Shown here piece by piece: positions 24,807 through 33,368 of a stretch of 64,000 nucleotides of DNA. Within the stretch, counting starts at the first letter, position 1. Every line of letters starts with the position of its first letter. Origin of the DNA: CAYGLF01 sp964350945 (lineage in GTDB: Bacteria > Chlamydiota > Chlamydiia > Chlamydiales > JAAZZY01); the NCBI GenBank assembly GCA_964350945.1, contig CAYGLF010000003.1, forward strand, positions 124,001-188,000. The letters are read 5' to 3'. Both the position numbers and the translations under genes were made by a program. Below the pieces are notes generated by a model that saw only the letters and a program-made list of their open reading frames with translations, was not told the DNA's origin and searched no databases.

Positions 24807-25898
24807 ATGGCGCACAATAGTTTTGGAAACATTTTTAGGGTCACCACCTTTGGAGAATCGCACGGGGAAGCCATCGGCGTTGTCATCGATGGATGTCCCG
24901 CTCTTTTGCCTTTAAAAGTTGAGGAAATTCAAAAAGAGTTGGACCTAAGAGCTCCTGGAAAAACTCCATTCACGAGTCCTCGCAAAGAAAAAGATCAGGC
25001 TCAAATATTGTCAGGTGTTTTTAAAGGGAAAACAACAGGGGCTCCTATTGCTATTGTGGTTTTCAACCACGATGCAGATACGAGTAAATATGAGCCTATT
25101 AAAAACTTACTACGGCCAGGTCATGCTAATTTCACCTATTTAAAAAAATATGGAATTTTTGACTATCGAGGAGGAGGGCGTTCTTCTGCTCGTGAGACTC
25201 TTGCTCGAGTAGCTGCTGGCGCGGTCGCCAAAAAATTATTGGCTCATTATAAAATTTTCCCTCTGGCCTACATCCATTCGATTGGACATATTTCGTGTAA
25301 GCCTGTCGCTAGCTCCTATAAAACCTTGCAGAAAAAAGTGATTCAAAGTCCTATTTTTTGTCCGGATCTAAAGCAAGGGAAGCTGATGATGGAAGAGATT
25401 TTAGCAGCCAAAAAAGAAGGGGACTCTTTAGGGGCGATTATAGAAGCTAGAGTCGATGCTTTGCCAATAGGTCTTGGAGATCCTGTCTATGAGAAACTGG
25501 AAGCTAATCTTGCAAAGGCGATGATGAGCTTGCCGGCAACTAAAGGAATTGAATTTGGATCCGGATTTCTAGCAGCGACGATGAAAGGTTCTGAACATAA
25601 TGATCTGTTTGTTAAAAATGGAAAGCAAGTGCGTTCAGCGACCAATCATGCGGGGGGAGTTTTAGGGGGTATCTCCACAGGAATGCCTCTCGTTTTTAGA
25701 GTAGCCTTTAAGCCAACTTCGAGTATTATGAAAGCCCAAAAAACAATTGATCTCAAAGGGCAAGAGAAAAAATTCTTACTGCCAAAAGGCTCGCGCCATG
25801 ATCCTTGTGTTGCGGTGCGTGCAGTGCCTATTGTAGAAGCAATGACAGCGCTAGTCCTCATAGATGCCTATTTAATGAACCAAAATGCTCAATTATGA
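24807..25898 (+). CDS. aroC: Chorismate synthase
   Basis: 363 residues. Converts EPSP to chorismate using reduced FMN. The three family signatures are present: GESHGEAIGVVIDGCP, the arginine-rich DYRGGGRSSARETLARVAAGA, and RHDPCVAVRAVPIVEAM near the C-terminus. It is the last shikimate step and lies apart from aroB-aroDE-aroA-aroK. Its stop overlaps the trpE start by four bases, so it heads the tryptophan operon and feeds both trpEG and the menaquinone branch. The upstream 88 bases follow directly after a mobile-element remnant, so the promoter may have been remodelled. Confidence 0.97.
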   Translation: MAHNSFGNIFRVTTFGESHGEAIGVVIDGCPALLPLKVEEIQKELDLRAPGKTPFTSPRKEKDQAQILSGVFKGKTTGAPIAIVVFNHDADTSKYEPIKNLLRPGHANFTYLKKYGIFDYRGGGRSSARETLARVAAGAVAKKLLAHYKIFPLAYIHSIGHISCKPVASSYKTLQKKVIQSPIFCPDLKQGKLMMEEILAAKKEGDSLGAIIEARVDALPIGLGDPVYEKLEANLAKAMMSLPATKGIEFGSGFLAATMKGSEHNDLFVKNGKQVRSATNHAGGVLGGISTGMPLVFRVAFKPTSSIMKAQKTIDLKGQEKKFLLPKGSRHDPCVAVRAVPIVEAMTALVLIDAYLMNQNAQL

Positions 25899-27370
25899 AA
25901 ACATTGTCCTTTGAAGAGTATGAAAAGCTCTGCCAGCAACCGCTAAGGGTTCCGATATTTACGCAAGTTGCTTCAGATCTAATTAGCCCTATTCGCGCTT
26001 TTTATGCCCTTAAGAAGAAATACAAGAAGGGTTTTTTACTAGAGTCTAGAGAGCATGTTCAAGATGTGGGCCGCTACTCATTTATTGGCTTTAACCCAAA
26101 AATGAGCGTCGAGGTAAAAGATGGCCAAACCTGTTTGATTCATAATGGAAAAAGACAGCAGATGGCAGCGGATTATAAATCAGTCATTCGAAAGCTACTT
26201 CAAGAACATAAGATTATACAAAATCCCGACCTTCCACCACTAGCAGGGGGCGCTGTTGGATTTATGAGTTATGATGCGGTTCGGTTATTTGAAAATATTA
26301 AAGCTAAGCATCCAGATGAAGATCAGATTCCTGATATTACCTTTGGTTTTTACAATACCATTATTGCCTTTGATCACCTCTACCAAGTGATGACCCTAAT
26401 TGACATTCCAGAGAGAAAAAGGGGGGTTAAGGAGCAATACCAAGAAGGGTTAGATCGCCTTAAAATATTGCTCAATGATATTTTGTCCTACTCTCAAAAT
26501 ACCCTCGTTCAATTTGGCTCGAAGTTTAGCTCCACGCCCGCTTTTGAAACGGACTGCAGTGATGCAGAGTTTGAAAAGATCGTGGGTGCTTGTAAAGAGC
26601 ACATCTTAGCAGGAGATGTCTTTCAAGTGGTGCCTTCTCGAACTTTTTATCAGAAAGTAAGTCAAGACCCTTTAGATATTTTTAGAGTGCTTCGTATTTT
26701 AAATCCATCCCCATTTATGTTTTACCTCGATCAAGAAGACTATGTAATTACAGGGTCTTCTCCCGAGCGTTTTGCCTCTTTCCGCTCTCCTTTAGTTGAA
26801 ACCATGCCTATTGGAGGGACTGCTCCTCGAGGGCAGGGGGATGAAGATCGTCTTTTTGAAGAACGGCTGCTTTGTGATCAAAAGGAAGTTGCCGAACACA
26901 TGATGCTTATAGACCTTGCTCGTAATGATATGGGATCTATTTGTTCCCCAGGAAGTGTTCAAACACATGATTTAAAGTCCATTCAACGCCTCTCTCACGT
27001 AATGCATATGACTTCTAGGGTTACCGGCCGTCTCAAACCTGGGTATGACGCTCTTGATGTCTTACAAGCTTTTTTGCCGACAGGAACGCTATCGGGAGCT
27101 CCTAAAATTAGAGCCATGGAAATTATCGACGATCTTGAAAAATCGCGAAGGGGTATATATGGAGGAGCTATTTGCTACTTAGATAATTTGGGCAATCTCG
27201 ATAGTTGTATCGCCATTCGCATGGCTTATATACGCAATGGTATCGCCAAAGTGCGAGCGGGAGCTGGAATTGTTTTCGATTCTATTCCCAAGAATGAAGC
27301 GCAAGAAACCTTGCAAAAGGCCCAGGTTGTTTTAAAAGCGATACAACGAGCCGAACAGGGGGGATTATGA
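25895..27370 (+). CDS. trpE: Anthranilate synthase component I
   Basis: 491 residues from the ATG overlapping the aroC stop; a longer frame from 25805 runs inside aroC and is rejected. The N-terminal domain contains the feedback-site LLESREHVQDVGRYSFIG (the LLES element binds tryptophan in this family). The chorismate-binding domain has VFQVVPSR, TGSSPERF, PIGGTAPRG, DLARNDMG, GTLSGAPKIRAMEII and the closing RAGAGIVFDS. It makes anthranilate from chorismate with ammonia from TrpG. It is distinguished from PabB and MenF by LLES and its TrpG partner. Confidence 0.96.
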   Translation: MKTLSFEEYEKLCQQPLRVPIFTQVASDLISPIRAFYALKKKYKKGFLLESREHVQDVGRYSFIGFNPKMSVEVKDGQTCLIHNGKRQQMAADYKSVIRKLLQEHKIIQNPDLPPLAGGAVGFMSYDAVRLFENIKAKHPDEDQIPDITFGFYNTIIAFDHLYQVMTLIDIPERKRGVKEQYQEGLDRLKILLNDILSYSQNTLVQFGSKFSSTPAFETDCSDAEFEKIVGACKEHILAGDVFQVVPSRTFYQKVSQDPLDIFRVLRILNPSPFMFYLDQEDYVITGSSPERFASFRSPLVETMPIGGTAPRGQGDEDRLFEERLLCDQKEVAEHMMLIDLARNDMGSICSPGSVQTHDLKSIQRLSHVMHMTSRVTGRLKPGYDALDVLQAFLPTGTLSGAPKIRAMEIIDDLEKSRRGIYGGAICYLDNLGNLDSCIAIRMAYIRNGIAKVRAGAGIVFDSIPKNEAQETLQKAQVVLKAIQRAEQGGL

Positions 27371-27942
27371 TTGTAATCATTGATAATTACGATAGCTTTA
27401 CCTTCAACCTTTACCAGATGATCGCTCAACTCACACCGCATGTCGAAGTAATTCGCAATGATGCCATCAGCGTTGAAGAGCTTGCGAGAAAAAAATTAAA
27501 GGCAATTATTATTTCTCCAGGCCCGGGTGAGCCTAAAGATGCGGGTATTTGTAAAGAAATGATTCTAAAGTTAGGGCCGACTGTTCCCATCTTAGGAGTC
27601 TGTTTAGGGATGCAAGCTATAGCAGAGGCATACCAAGGGCATGTGATTCGAGCAAAGCAGTGTGTGCATGGAAAATCAGCTTTGATCTTTCACAGGCGGC
27701 AAGGGATTTTCAAAGGAATGAAATTACCTTTTGAGGCGGCGCGTTATCACTCTTTAGTTGTTGAAGAGAAAACGCTTCCTTCTGAACTCATTGTAGAGGC
27801 ATTTTCAAGTGATGATTGTATTATGGCTCTACGTCATATTAAATATCCCATGTGGGGTGTGCAATTTCACCCGGAGTCTATTCTAACACAAGAGGGTGAC
27901 GTTTTAGTTAAAAATTTCTTGCAACAAGCTGGAGTTCTCTAG
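27367..27942 (+). CDS. trpG: Anthranilate synthase component II (glutamine amidotransferase)
   Basis: 191 residues, class I amidotransferase. The start IDNYDSFTFNL is followed by ISPGPGEPKDAG, the catalytic cysteine in LGVCLGMQAIAEA, and the His-Glu pair in WGVQFHPESI. It supplies ammonia to TrpE and could also serve a PabB elsewhere. Its ATG overlaps the trpE stop by four bases. TrpG is separate from TrpD here, unlike the fused enterobacterial form. Confidence 0.95.
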   Translation: MIVIIDNYDSFTFNLYQMIAQLTPHVEVIRNDAISVEELARKKLKAIIISPGPGEPKDAGICKEMILKLGPTVPILGVCLGMQAIAEAYQGHVIRAKQCVHGKSALIFHRRQGIFKGMKLPFEAARYHSLVVEEKTLPSELIVEAFSSDDCIMALRHIKYPMWGVQFHPESILTQEGDVLVKNFLQQAGVL

Positions 27943-27946
27943 CCTT

Positions 27947-28960
27947 ATGAAAGCTATTTTGCAAAAGCTTATTTTAGGTAAATCACTCAATCAAATTGAG
28001 ATTCATAAAGCTTTAAAAATAGCCATGGAAAACGAGCACCCAATCCAAACGACGGCTTTTTTAGCTCTCTTAGAAGCGCGAGGTGTAGAGGCAAGTGATT
28101 TGGTGACTATCGTTGATTTTTTGAAGCCTTTGTCAAAGCATGTGGTAAGTCCGCACACTTTATTAGATATTGTGGGGACGGGAGGTGATGAGGCACAAAC
28201 TTTCAATATTTCTACTGGATCAGCTATTTTATCGGCTGCGTGTGGCCTCTTTGTCGCAAAACATGGAAATCGAGCTGTTTCATCTAATTGCGGGTCTGCT
28301 GATGTTTTAGAAAAGATGGGGCTTGAACTCAACCATACACCTGATACGATTACTCAAATTTTGGACTGTTGCCAAATTGCTTTTATGTATTCTCCTCTTT
28401 TTAATCCCGCTATGAGTGCGCTAAAAGATTTAAGAAAAAAACTAGGGATACGCACGGTATTTAATTTAATAGGCCCTCTTTTAAATCCTGCAAATCCCCA
28501 CTTTATGTTAGTGGGAGTTTATAGCGAACAATTTCTAGATGTGTATGCACAAGCACTTCAACAGCTAGGAAAAAGGGCTCTTGTTTTTTGTAGTCAAGGG
28601 GTCGATGAGCTTACAACAGCTTCCATAGCACAAGCAAGGTTAGTGACCGAGGGCTCAATCAGCGAGAAAGTAATCAACCCACAGGAGTTGGGTTTTACTA
28701 AATGCTCGATCAAAGATCTGATGGGTAAAGATGCCATCTATAATGCACAGCGTTTAAAAGAGACTTTAAAAGGAGAAAAAGGCCCTTGGGCAGACACTCT
28801 GATTTTCAATACGGCTTGCGCCCTTTATTTGTGTCAAAAAGTACCTTCGATCAAAGAGGGGATCACTTTGGCACGGCATAAGCATCTAGAGGGTGCTGGA
28901 TATCAAAAATATCAAGCTTGGGTTGAGGCTGCTTCGCAAAGAGGTCAAAATGGAAAATAG
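27947..28960 (+). CDS. trpD: Anthranilate phosphoribosyltransferase
   Basis: 337 residues. Transfers phosphoribose from PRPP to anthranilate. The PRPP loop is DIVGTGGDEAQTFNIST, followed by AKHGNRAVSSNCGSADVLEKMG and the anthranilate-site region around MSALKDLRKKLGIRTVFNLIGPLLNP. The C-terminal GVDELT element is present. It lies four bases after trpG and its end overlaps the chosen trpC start. A clean, full-length family member. Confidence 0.95.
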   Translation: MKAILQKLILGKSLNQIEIHKALKIAMENEHPIQTTAFLALLEARGVEASDLVTIVDFLKPLSKHVVSPHTLLDIVGTGGDEAQTFNISTGSAILSAACGLFVAKHGNRAVSSNCGSADVLEKMGLELNHTPDTITQILDCCQIAFMYSPLFNPAMSALKDLRKKLGIRTVFNLIGPLLNPANPHFMLVGVYSEQFLDVYAQALQQLGKRALVFCSQGVDELTTASIAQARLVTEGSISEKVINPQELGFTKCSIKDLMGKDAIYNAQRLKETLKGEKGPWADTLIFNTACALYLCQKVPSIKEGITLARHKHLEGAGYQKYQAWVEAASQRGQNGK

Positions 28961-29756
28961 ATTAGAGGCGATTTTAGATTCGAAGCAAAAAGAAATAGAG
29001 GCGTTGCTTTTTCAAGATCAGCAAGATAAAAACCACCCACTAGCTACTTTACTTGAAGAAGAGCACTTTCATGAACATCTTTTTAAAAGAGCTCTGAAAG
29101 TAGCAGGAGTTGCAGTCATAGCTGAAATTAAACGAAAGTCTCCTTCAAGAGGAGAGCTTGCAGAAATTAGAGATCCGACCGTTCTGGCTCAAGCATACAG
29201 CATGGGAGGAGCTGCAGCCGTTTCTGTTCTGACCGACCACCCCTTTTTTGGGGGGACAATAGAAGACCTTAAGCAAGTGGTAAAAAGCCTCTCTTCGCTT
29301 CACCCCTGTCCTGTTTTACGTAAAGACTTTATCCTTCATCCTTATCAGGTAGCCCAAAGTAAAATCCTTGGTGCTTCAGCAATCTTACTCATTGTAGCAG
29401 CTGTTAAAAACAACTTGAAAATGCTGCTTGATGTCTCCCGAAAAATGGGGTTAGATGCTCTTGTAGAAGTGCACAATGAGGACGAACTACAGATAGCAAT
29501 TGACGCAGGCGCAGAAATTATTGGAGTTAATAACCGCAACTTAAAAACATTTGAAGTGAATTTGTCTGTTGCCATCGAGCTTGCAAAAGCCATCCCTTCA
29601 AATATCATAAAAATCGCAGAGTCAGGTATTAAGTCTATTCAAGATGTGAAGCAAGTTCATGACTCTGGTTATGACGGCGTGTTGGTGGGTGAAATGTTGG
29701 TACAATCACCGGATCCTGAAAAGTTAATTGCGCAAATTGGGAATGCCTGCTTATGA
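28950..29756 (+). CDS. trpC: Indole-3-glycerol phosphate synthase
   Basis: 268 residues from the ATG at 28950, chosen because AGAGGT lies just upstream; a longer start at 28893 is inside trpD. It has AEIKRKSPSRGEL (catalytic lysine), VSVLTDHPFFGG, VLRKDFILHPYQV (general acid lysine), EVHNEDEL, GVNNRNLKTFEV and the phosphate-binding AESGIKS. It closes the indole ring of IGP. TrpC and TrpF are separate proteins. It overlaps trpF by four bases. Confidence 0.95.
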   Translation: MENRLEAILDSKQKEIEALLFQDQQDKNHPLATLLEEEHFHEHLFKRALKVAGVAVIAEIKRKSPSRGELAEIRDPTVLAQAYSMGGAAAVSVLTDHPFFGGTIEDLKQVVKSLSSLHPCPVLRKDFILHPYQVAQSKILGASAILLIVAAVKNNLKMLLDVSRKMGLDALVEVHNEDELQIAIDAGAEIIGVNNRNLKTFEVNLSVAIELAKAIPSNIIKIAESGIKSIQDVKQVHDSGYDGVLVGEMLVQSPDPEKLIAQIGNACL

Positions 29757-30364
29757 AAGTGAAAATTTGTGGGATTACCAATTTTGAAGATGGACTGATG
29801 GCGATTGAAAAAGGGGCAGATTATCTAGGGATTATTTTAGATCCCACATCTAAGCGCTGTTTGTCCATTGAATCTGCTGCTAAGCTGGTGAAAAAACTTA
29901 AGCTATATTCTGCAACTGTATACGGTATTTTCCCAGAAAAAGATTTCAATCTCGTAAAAAATTTAGCCCTCCAAATAGGTCTAGAGGCAGTTCAAATTGT
30001 CGCCCCAAAAGATAGGGCAGCTCTTAAGCCTTTAGATGGATTCCAAAAACTTTTGGTGGTTCCTATTGAAAAAGAAGGAAGCTACCAGGCACGGGACTAT
30101 GCTCTACAAAAGAGTGAAATCTGGCTCTATGACTCTAAAGATTTTGGTCATGGGCATACGTTTGACTGGAATGCATTTTCTCAAAAAGAATCAGGCCATT
30201 TTTTATTGGCAGGAGGGCTCACTCCTGGCAATGTCTCTCGTGCAATTGAAATACTGCAACCCTATGGGGTGGATGTTTCATCTGGAGTCTGTGCGCCGTG
30301 TAACCTAAAAAAAGATGCTATCTTAACCGAGCGTTTTATCAAGGAGGCACATGGATCGAAGTAG
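29753..30364 (+). CDS. trpF: Phosphoribosylanthranilate isomerase
   Basis: 203 residues, TIM barrel. It has the start VKICGIT with catalytic Cys, ADYLGIILDPTSKR with the aspartate of the family, LLAGGLTPGNV and GVDVSSGVCAP. It performs the Amadori rearrangement of phosphoribosylanthranilate, the step before TrpC. The start overlaps the trpC stop and its end overlaps the trpB start by 14 bases, so translation is probably coupled. Confidence 0.94.
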   Translation: MKVKICGITNFEDGLMAIEKGADYLGIILDPTSKRCLSIESAAKLVKKLKLYSATVYGIFPEKDFNLVKNLALQIGLEAVQIVAPKDRAALKPLDGFQKLLVVPIEKEGSYQARDYALQKSEIWLYDSKDFGHGHTFDWNAFSQKESGHFLLAGGLTPGNVSRAIEILQPYGVDVSSGVCAPCNLKKDAILTERFIKEAHGSK

Positions 30365-31514
30365 CTATTTTGGGAGATATGGAGGGGCCTTTGTTCCCGA
30401 TCTTTTAGTAGAGCCTCTTGAAAAGCTTAACCAAGCACGTCAAAAAATTTGCTCTACAGCAGCTTTTAAAAAGGAATTGCTCTATTTGCTGCAACAGTTT
30501 GCCGGCAGACCCACACAATTAACAGAAGTTAGCAACTTCTCAAAAGCTATTGAAGGACCGCGTATATTTTTAAAACGAGAAGATCTTCTTCATACAGGAG
30601 CTCACAAAATCAACAATACATTGGGCCAGTGTTTACTTGCTAAAAAAATGGGCAAATCAAAGGTGATTGCAGAAACAGGAGCAGGTCAGCATGGGTTGGC
30701 GACTGCTACCACCTGTGCCCGTCTAGGCTTGCAGTGCCGCATTTATATGGGTGCTAAAGATATGCTTCGCCAACATGTGAATGTTGAAAAAATGCGTCTT
30801 TTAGGAGCTGAAGTGCGCTCAGTTAAAGCGGGCTCTGAAACTTTAAAAGAAGCAGTTAATGAAGCGTTTAGAGATTGGGCAACGAGCTATGAAGATACAT
30901 TTTATTGTTTAGGGTCAGCCTTAGGACCCCACCCCTACCCGCAGATGGTGTACGACTTTCATAAGATCATAGGAAATGAGGCAAAAAAGCAGCTTTTGAA
31001 GAGGGTGGGGCATTTACCCACAGCAGTGATTGCTTGTGTGGGAGGAGGGTCTAATGCACTGGGTATTTTTAGCGCTTTTTTAGAAGATAAAAAAGTGAAG
31101 CTTATAGGTGTGGAAGCAAAAGGAACCGGGGCGCTTCATGCCGCGCGGTTTATGGGAGGCTCTCCTGGAATTTTACATGGGTCATTTTCTTATCTTCTAC
31201 AAGATAAAAATGGGCAGATTAAACCGACTCACTCGATTTCAGCGGGGCTTGATTACCCCTCTGTCAGCCCTATTCTAGCATACCACCATGATCAAAAGAG
31301 AATTCACTTTGATGCGGCGCCTGACCGTGAAGTTTTAAAAGCATTTCGGCTTTTAAGCCAAACAGAGGGAATTATCCCTGCGCTTGAATCGAGTCATGCT
31401 TTAGCTTATGTGATCAAGAATGCGAAAGATTACAAAAAAAAGGATGTACTTTTGATCAATTTATCAGGACGAGGTGATAAAGATTTGTCAACGGTTCTTG
31501 AGGAGAGTGTATGA
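30351..31514 (+). CDS. trpB: Tryptophan synthase beta chain
   Basis: 387 residues, the usual TrpB1 length. It has FGRYGGAFVPDLL, the PLP lysine in HTGAHKINNTLGQ, AETGAGQHGLATAT, GGGSNALGIF and SGRGDKDLSTV. It condenses indole with serine. The start lies inside the end of trpF, and the stop overlaps trpA. All Chlamydiaceae that retain any trp gene keep trpBA; here it is part of a full pathway. Confidence 0.97.
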   Translation: MDRSSYFGRYGGAFVPDLLVEPLEKLNQARQKICSTAAFKKELLYLLQQFAGRPTQLTEVSNFSKAIEGPRIFLKREDLLHTGAHKINNTLGQCLLAKKMGKSKVIAETGAGQHGLATATTCARLGLQCRIYMGAKDMLRQHVNVEKMRLLGAEVRSVKAGSETLKEAVNEAFRDWATSYEDTFYCLGSALGPHPYPQMVYDFHKIIGNEAKKQLLKRVGHLPTAVIACVGGGSNALGIFSAFLEDKKVKLIGVEAKGTGALHAARFMGGSPGILHGSFSYLLQDKNGQIKPTHSISAGLDYPSVSPILAYHHDQKRIHFDAAPDREVLKAFRLLSQTEGIIPALESSHALAYVIKNAKDYKKKDVLLINLSGRGDKDLSTVLEESV

Positions 31515-32269
31515 GCCGCATTTTAAAAGCTTTTGAAAATAAAAAGAACTTCATTGGGTATTTGACGGCAGGAGATCAAGGAGCTGAATACAGCACAAAG
31601 GCAGCGCTTGCTATGATTCAGGGAGGCGTTGATATTTTAGAGCTGGGAGTGCCTTTTTCAGATCCTATCGGAGATGGCCCTGTGATTCAAGCATCGAGCG
31701 CGCGCGCACTGAAACATCAAACAACGCTCACAACAGTTTTGCAAATCGCTAAAAATATTAGAGCAAAAAGTGCGGTTCCTTTGATTTTAATGAGCTACTA
31801 TAACCCGATTTATCAAGCGGGGAGTCTGTTTTATAAAAAAGCAGAACGAGCAGGCATTGATGGAATGCTGATAGTAGATCTTCCAGTTGAAGAAGCTCAA
31901 GGTCACTTGCAGCAAATGAAAAAATATCATCTAGACCCTATTTTTATCACATCCCCAAGCACTTCAGAAAAAAGAATGAAGGTGATTATTGAAAAATCAA
32001 AAGGGTTTATCTATTATGCTTGTCGCAAAGGGACGACTGGCGAACGAGCTGCTCTTCCAAAAGACACTCTAAGAAAAGTGCTTCAAATAAAAAAGATGAC
32101 CAGTCAGCCAGTCGTTGTTGGATTTGGAATCTCGAATGCAAAAGATGCTGCAAAAATTCTTGAAGTTGCAGATGGTTTCGTCGTTGGGTCAGCACTCGTT
32201 AAACTGATGGAACAAAAAGCTTCCTTTAAAGAGCTTGAAAAAAAGGTACAACAACTTAACCCCCTATAG
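31511..32269 (+). CDS. trpA: Tryptophan synthase alpha chain
   Basis: 252 residues. The catalytic glutamate is in LELGVPFSDPIGDGPVIQ, the second acid in GMLIVDLPVEEAQ, and the phosphate loop in VVGFGISNAKDA. It releases indole from IGP for the TrpB partner. The catalytic residues are intact, in contrast to the degenerate TrpA of some Chlamydia trachomatis strains. It overlaps trpB by four bases and is followed six bases later by the DAHP synthase gene. Confidence 0.96.
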   Translation: MSRILKAFENKKNFIGYLTAGDQGAEYSTKAALAMIQGGVDILELGVPFSDPIGDGPVIQASSARALKHQTTLTTVLQIAKNIRAKSAVPLILMSYYNPIYQAGSLFYKKAERAGIDGMLIVDLPVEEAQGHLQQMKKYHLDPIFITSPSTSEKRMKVIIEKSKGFIYYACRKGTTGERAALPKDTLRKVLQIKKMTSQPVVVGFGISNAKDAAKILEVADGFVVGSALVKLMEQKASFKELEKKVQQLNPL

Positions 32270-32275
32270 TAAAAT

Positions 32276-33298
32276 ATGATCCTAGAACTTGCCAAAGATA
32301 TAGAACCTAAACAGCTTGACAAACTTTCAAAACAGCTCGATTGGATGGGTTTTGGATATACCATTCATCAAACGGATGAAAAAACACTCATTGCCATTGT
32401 TAATGGGTTTGATTCAAAAGTCGATATGCACCAGTTTGCCTCCTTGCCTTATGTTGAAAGTGTAGACTCATTTAAGCAATCGTTTAAACTTGCAGGAAAA
32501 GATCTACGGGAAAATCCTAAAACTTTTGAAATTGATGGGGTCACGATTGGAGAAGGGCACCTAAGTGTTATGGCAGGTCCATGCTCCATTGAAGGGGAAG
32601 AGCAAATTTTTACCATTGCTGAAGCAATCGCTAAAGCGGGAGCTAAAATACTAAGAGGGGGAGCTTTTAAGCCGCGCTCCTCGCCGTACTCCTTTCAAGG
32701 ACTCGGTGTTGAAGGTTTAAAAATGATGCAGCAAGCAGCGGCAAAATATAAGCTTTTGACTGTCTCAGAAATTATGGACGCTGAAGATTTAGATTCTATG
32801 GAAGAACATGTTGATATTTTACAGGTAGGTGCTCGTAATATGCAAAACTTTAGCCTACTCAAAAAATTGGGTAAGTCATCGACGCCTGTTTTGTTAAAGA
32901 GGGGATTTGCATCCACCTACCAAGAGCTTTTAATGTCTGCGGAGTACATCCTAAGTGGTGGAAATGACAAAGTCATTTTGTGCGAGAGAGGAATTCGTAC
33001 CTTTGAGTCTTTCGCTCGCAATACACTAGATATTGCTGCAGTTCCCATTTTAAAAAGCTTAAGTCATCTTCCTGTGATTGTGGATCCTAGCCACGGGACA
33101 GGAATTCGCTCGATGGTCGCTCCCTTAGCTCGTGCAGCCATTGCAGCAGGTGCAGATGGGCTTATGATAGAAGTTCACCCAGAGCCCGATAAAGCTTTTT
33201 CAGATGCCGCGCAAACCATTGACCTTGAGTCTTTTAAGAAGTTAATGGAGAGCTTGTGGCCCATTGTGGATGTCGTCAAAAAGATCAATCAACTATAA
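32276..33298 (+). CDS. aroF: 3-deoxy-7-phosphoheptulonate (DAHP) synthase, type I-beta
   Basis: 340 residues. Residues 1-75 are a ferredoxin-like regulatory domain (MILELAKDIEPKQLDKLSKQL) of the Thermotoga/Bacillus-like type. The catalytic barrel has VMAGPCSIEGEEQI, LRGGAFKPRSSPYSFQGLG, LQVGARNMQNFSLLKKLG, LLKRGF, CERGIRTFE and DPSHGTGIRS. It condenses PEP and erythrose-4-phosphate, the first shikimate step. It lies at the end of the trp operon, six bases past trpA, so the first step may follow the control of tryptophan demand. The N-terminal domain often mediates feedback inhibition; the ligand here is not known. Confidence 0.93.
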   Translation: MILELAKDIEPKQLDKLSKQLDWMGFGYTIHQTDEKTLIAIVNGFDSKVDMHQFASLPYVESVDSFKQSFKLAGKDLRENPKTFEIDGVTIGEGHLSVMAGPCSIEGEEQIFTIAEAIAKAGAKILRGGAFKPRSSPYSFQGLGVEGLKMMQQAAAKYKLLTVSEIMDAEDLDSMEEHVDILQVGARNMQNFSLLKKLGKSSTPVLLKRGFASTYQELLMSAEYILSGGNDKVILCERGIRTFESFARNTLDIAAVPILKSLSHLPVIVDPSHGTGIRSMVAPLARAAIAAGADGLMIEVHPEPDKAFSDAAQTIDLESFKKLMESLWPIVDVVKKINQL

Positions 33299-33368
33299 AA
33301 AAGTTTATTATTTTTTTATAACTTTCAATCCTTTAAAATACTCTCTTTTTTATGACTGAAGAGAGACC

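Noticed and set aside
24638..24886. 82-residue minus-strand frame overlapping the MITE-like element and the aroC start
   Set aside because: It runs through the element's right end and into the aroC coding region on the opposite strand; no ribosome site and no family. Possibly a relic of a transposase end, not a gene.
25805..25894. Longer trpE start inside aroC
   Set aside because: The extra 30 residues are aroC sequence in another frame; the ATG at 25895 gives the normal four-base overlap and TrpE N-terminus.
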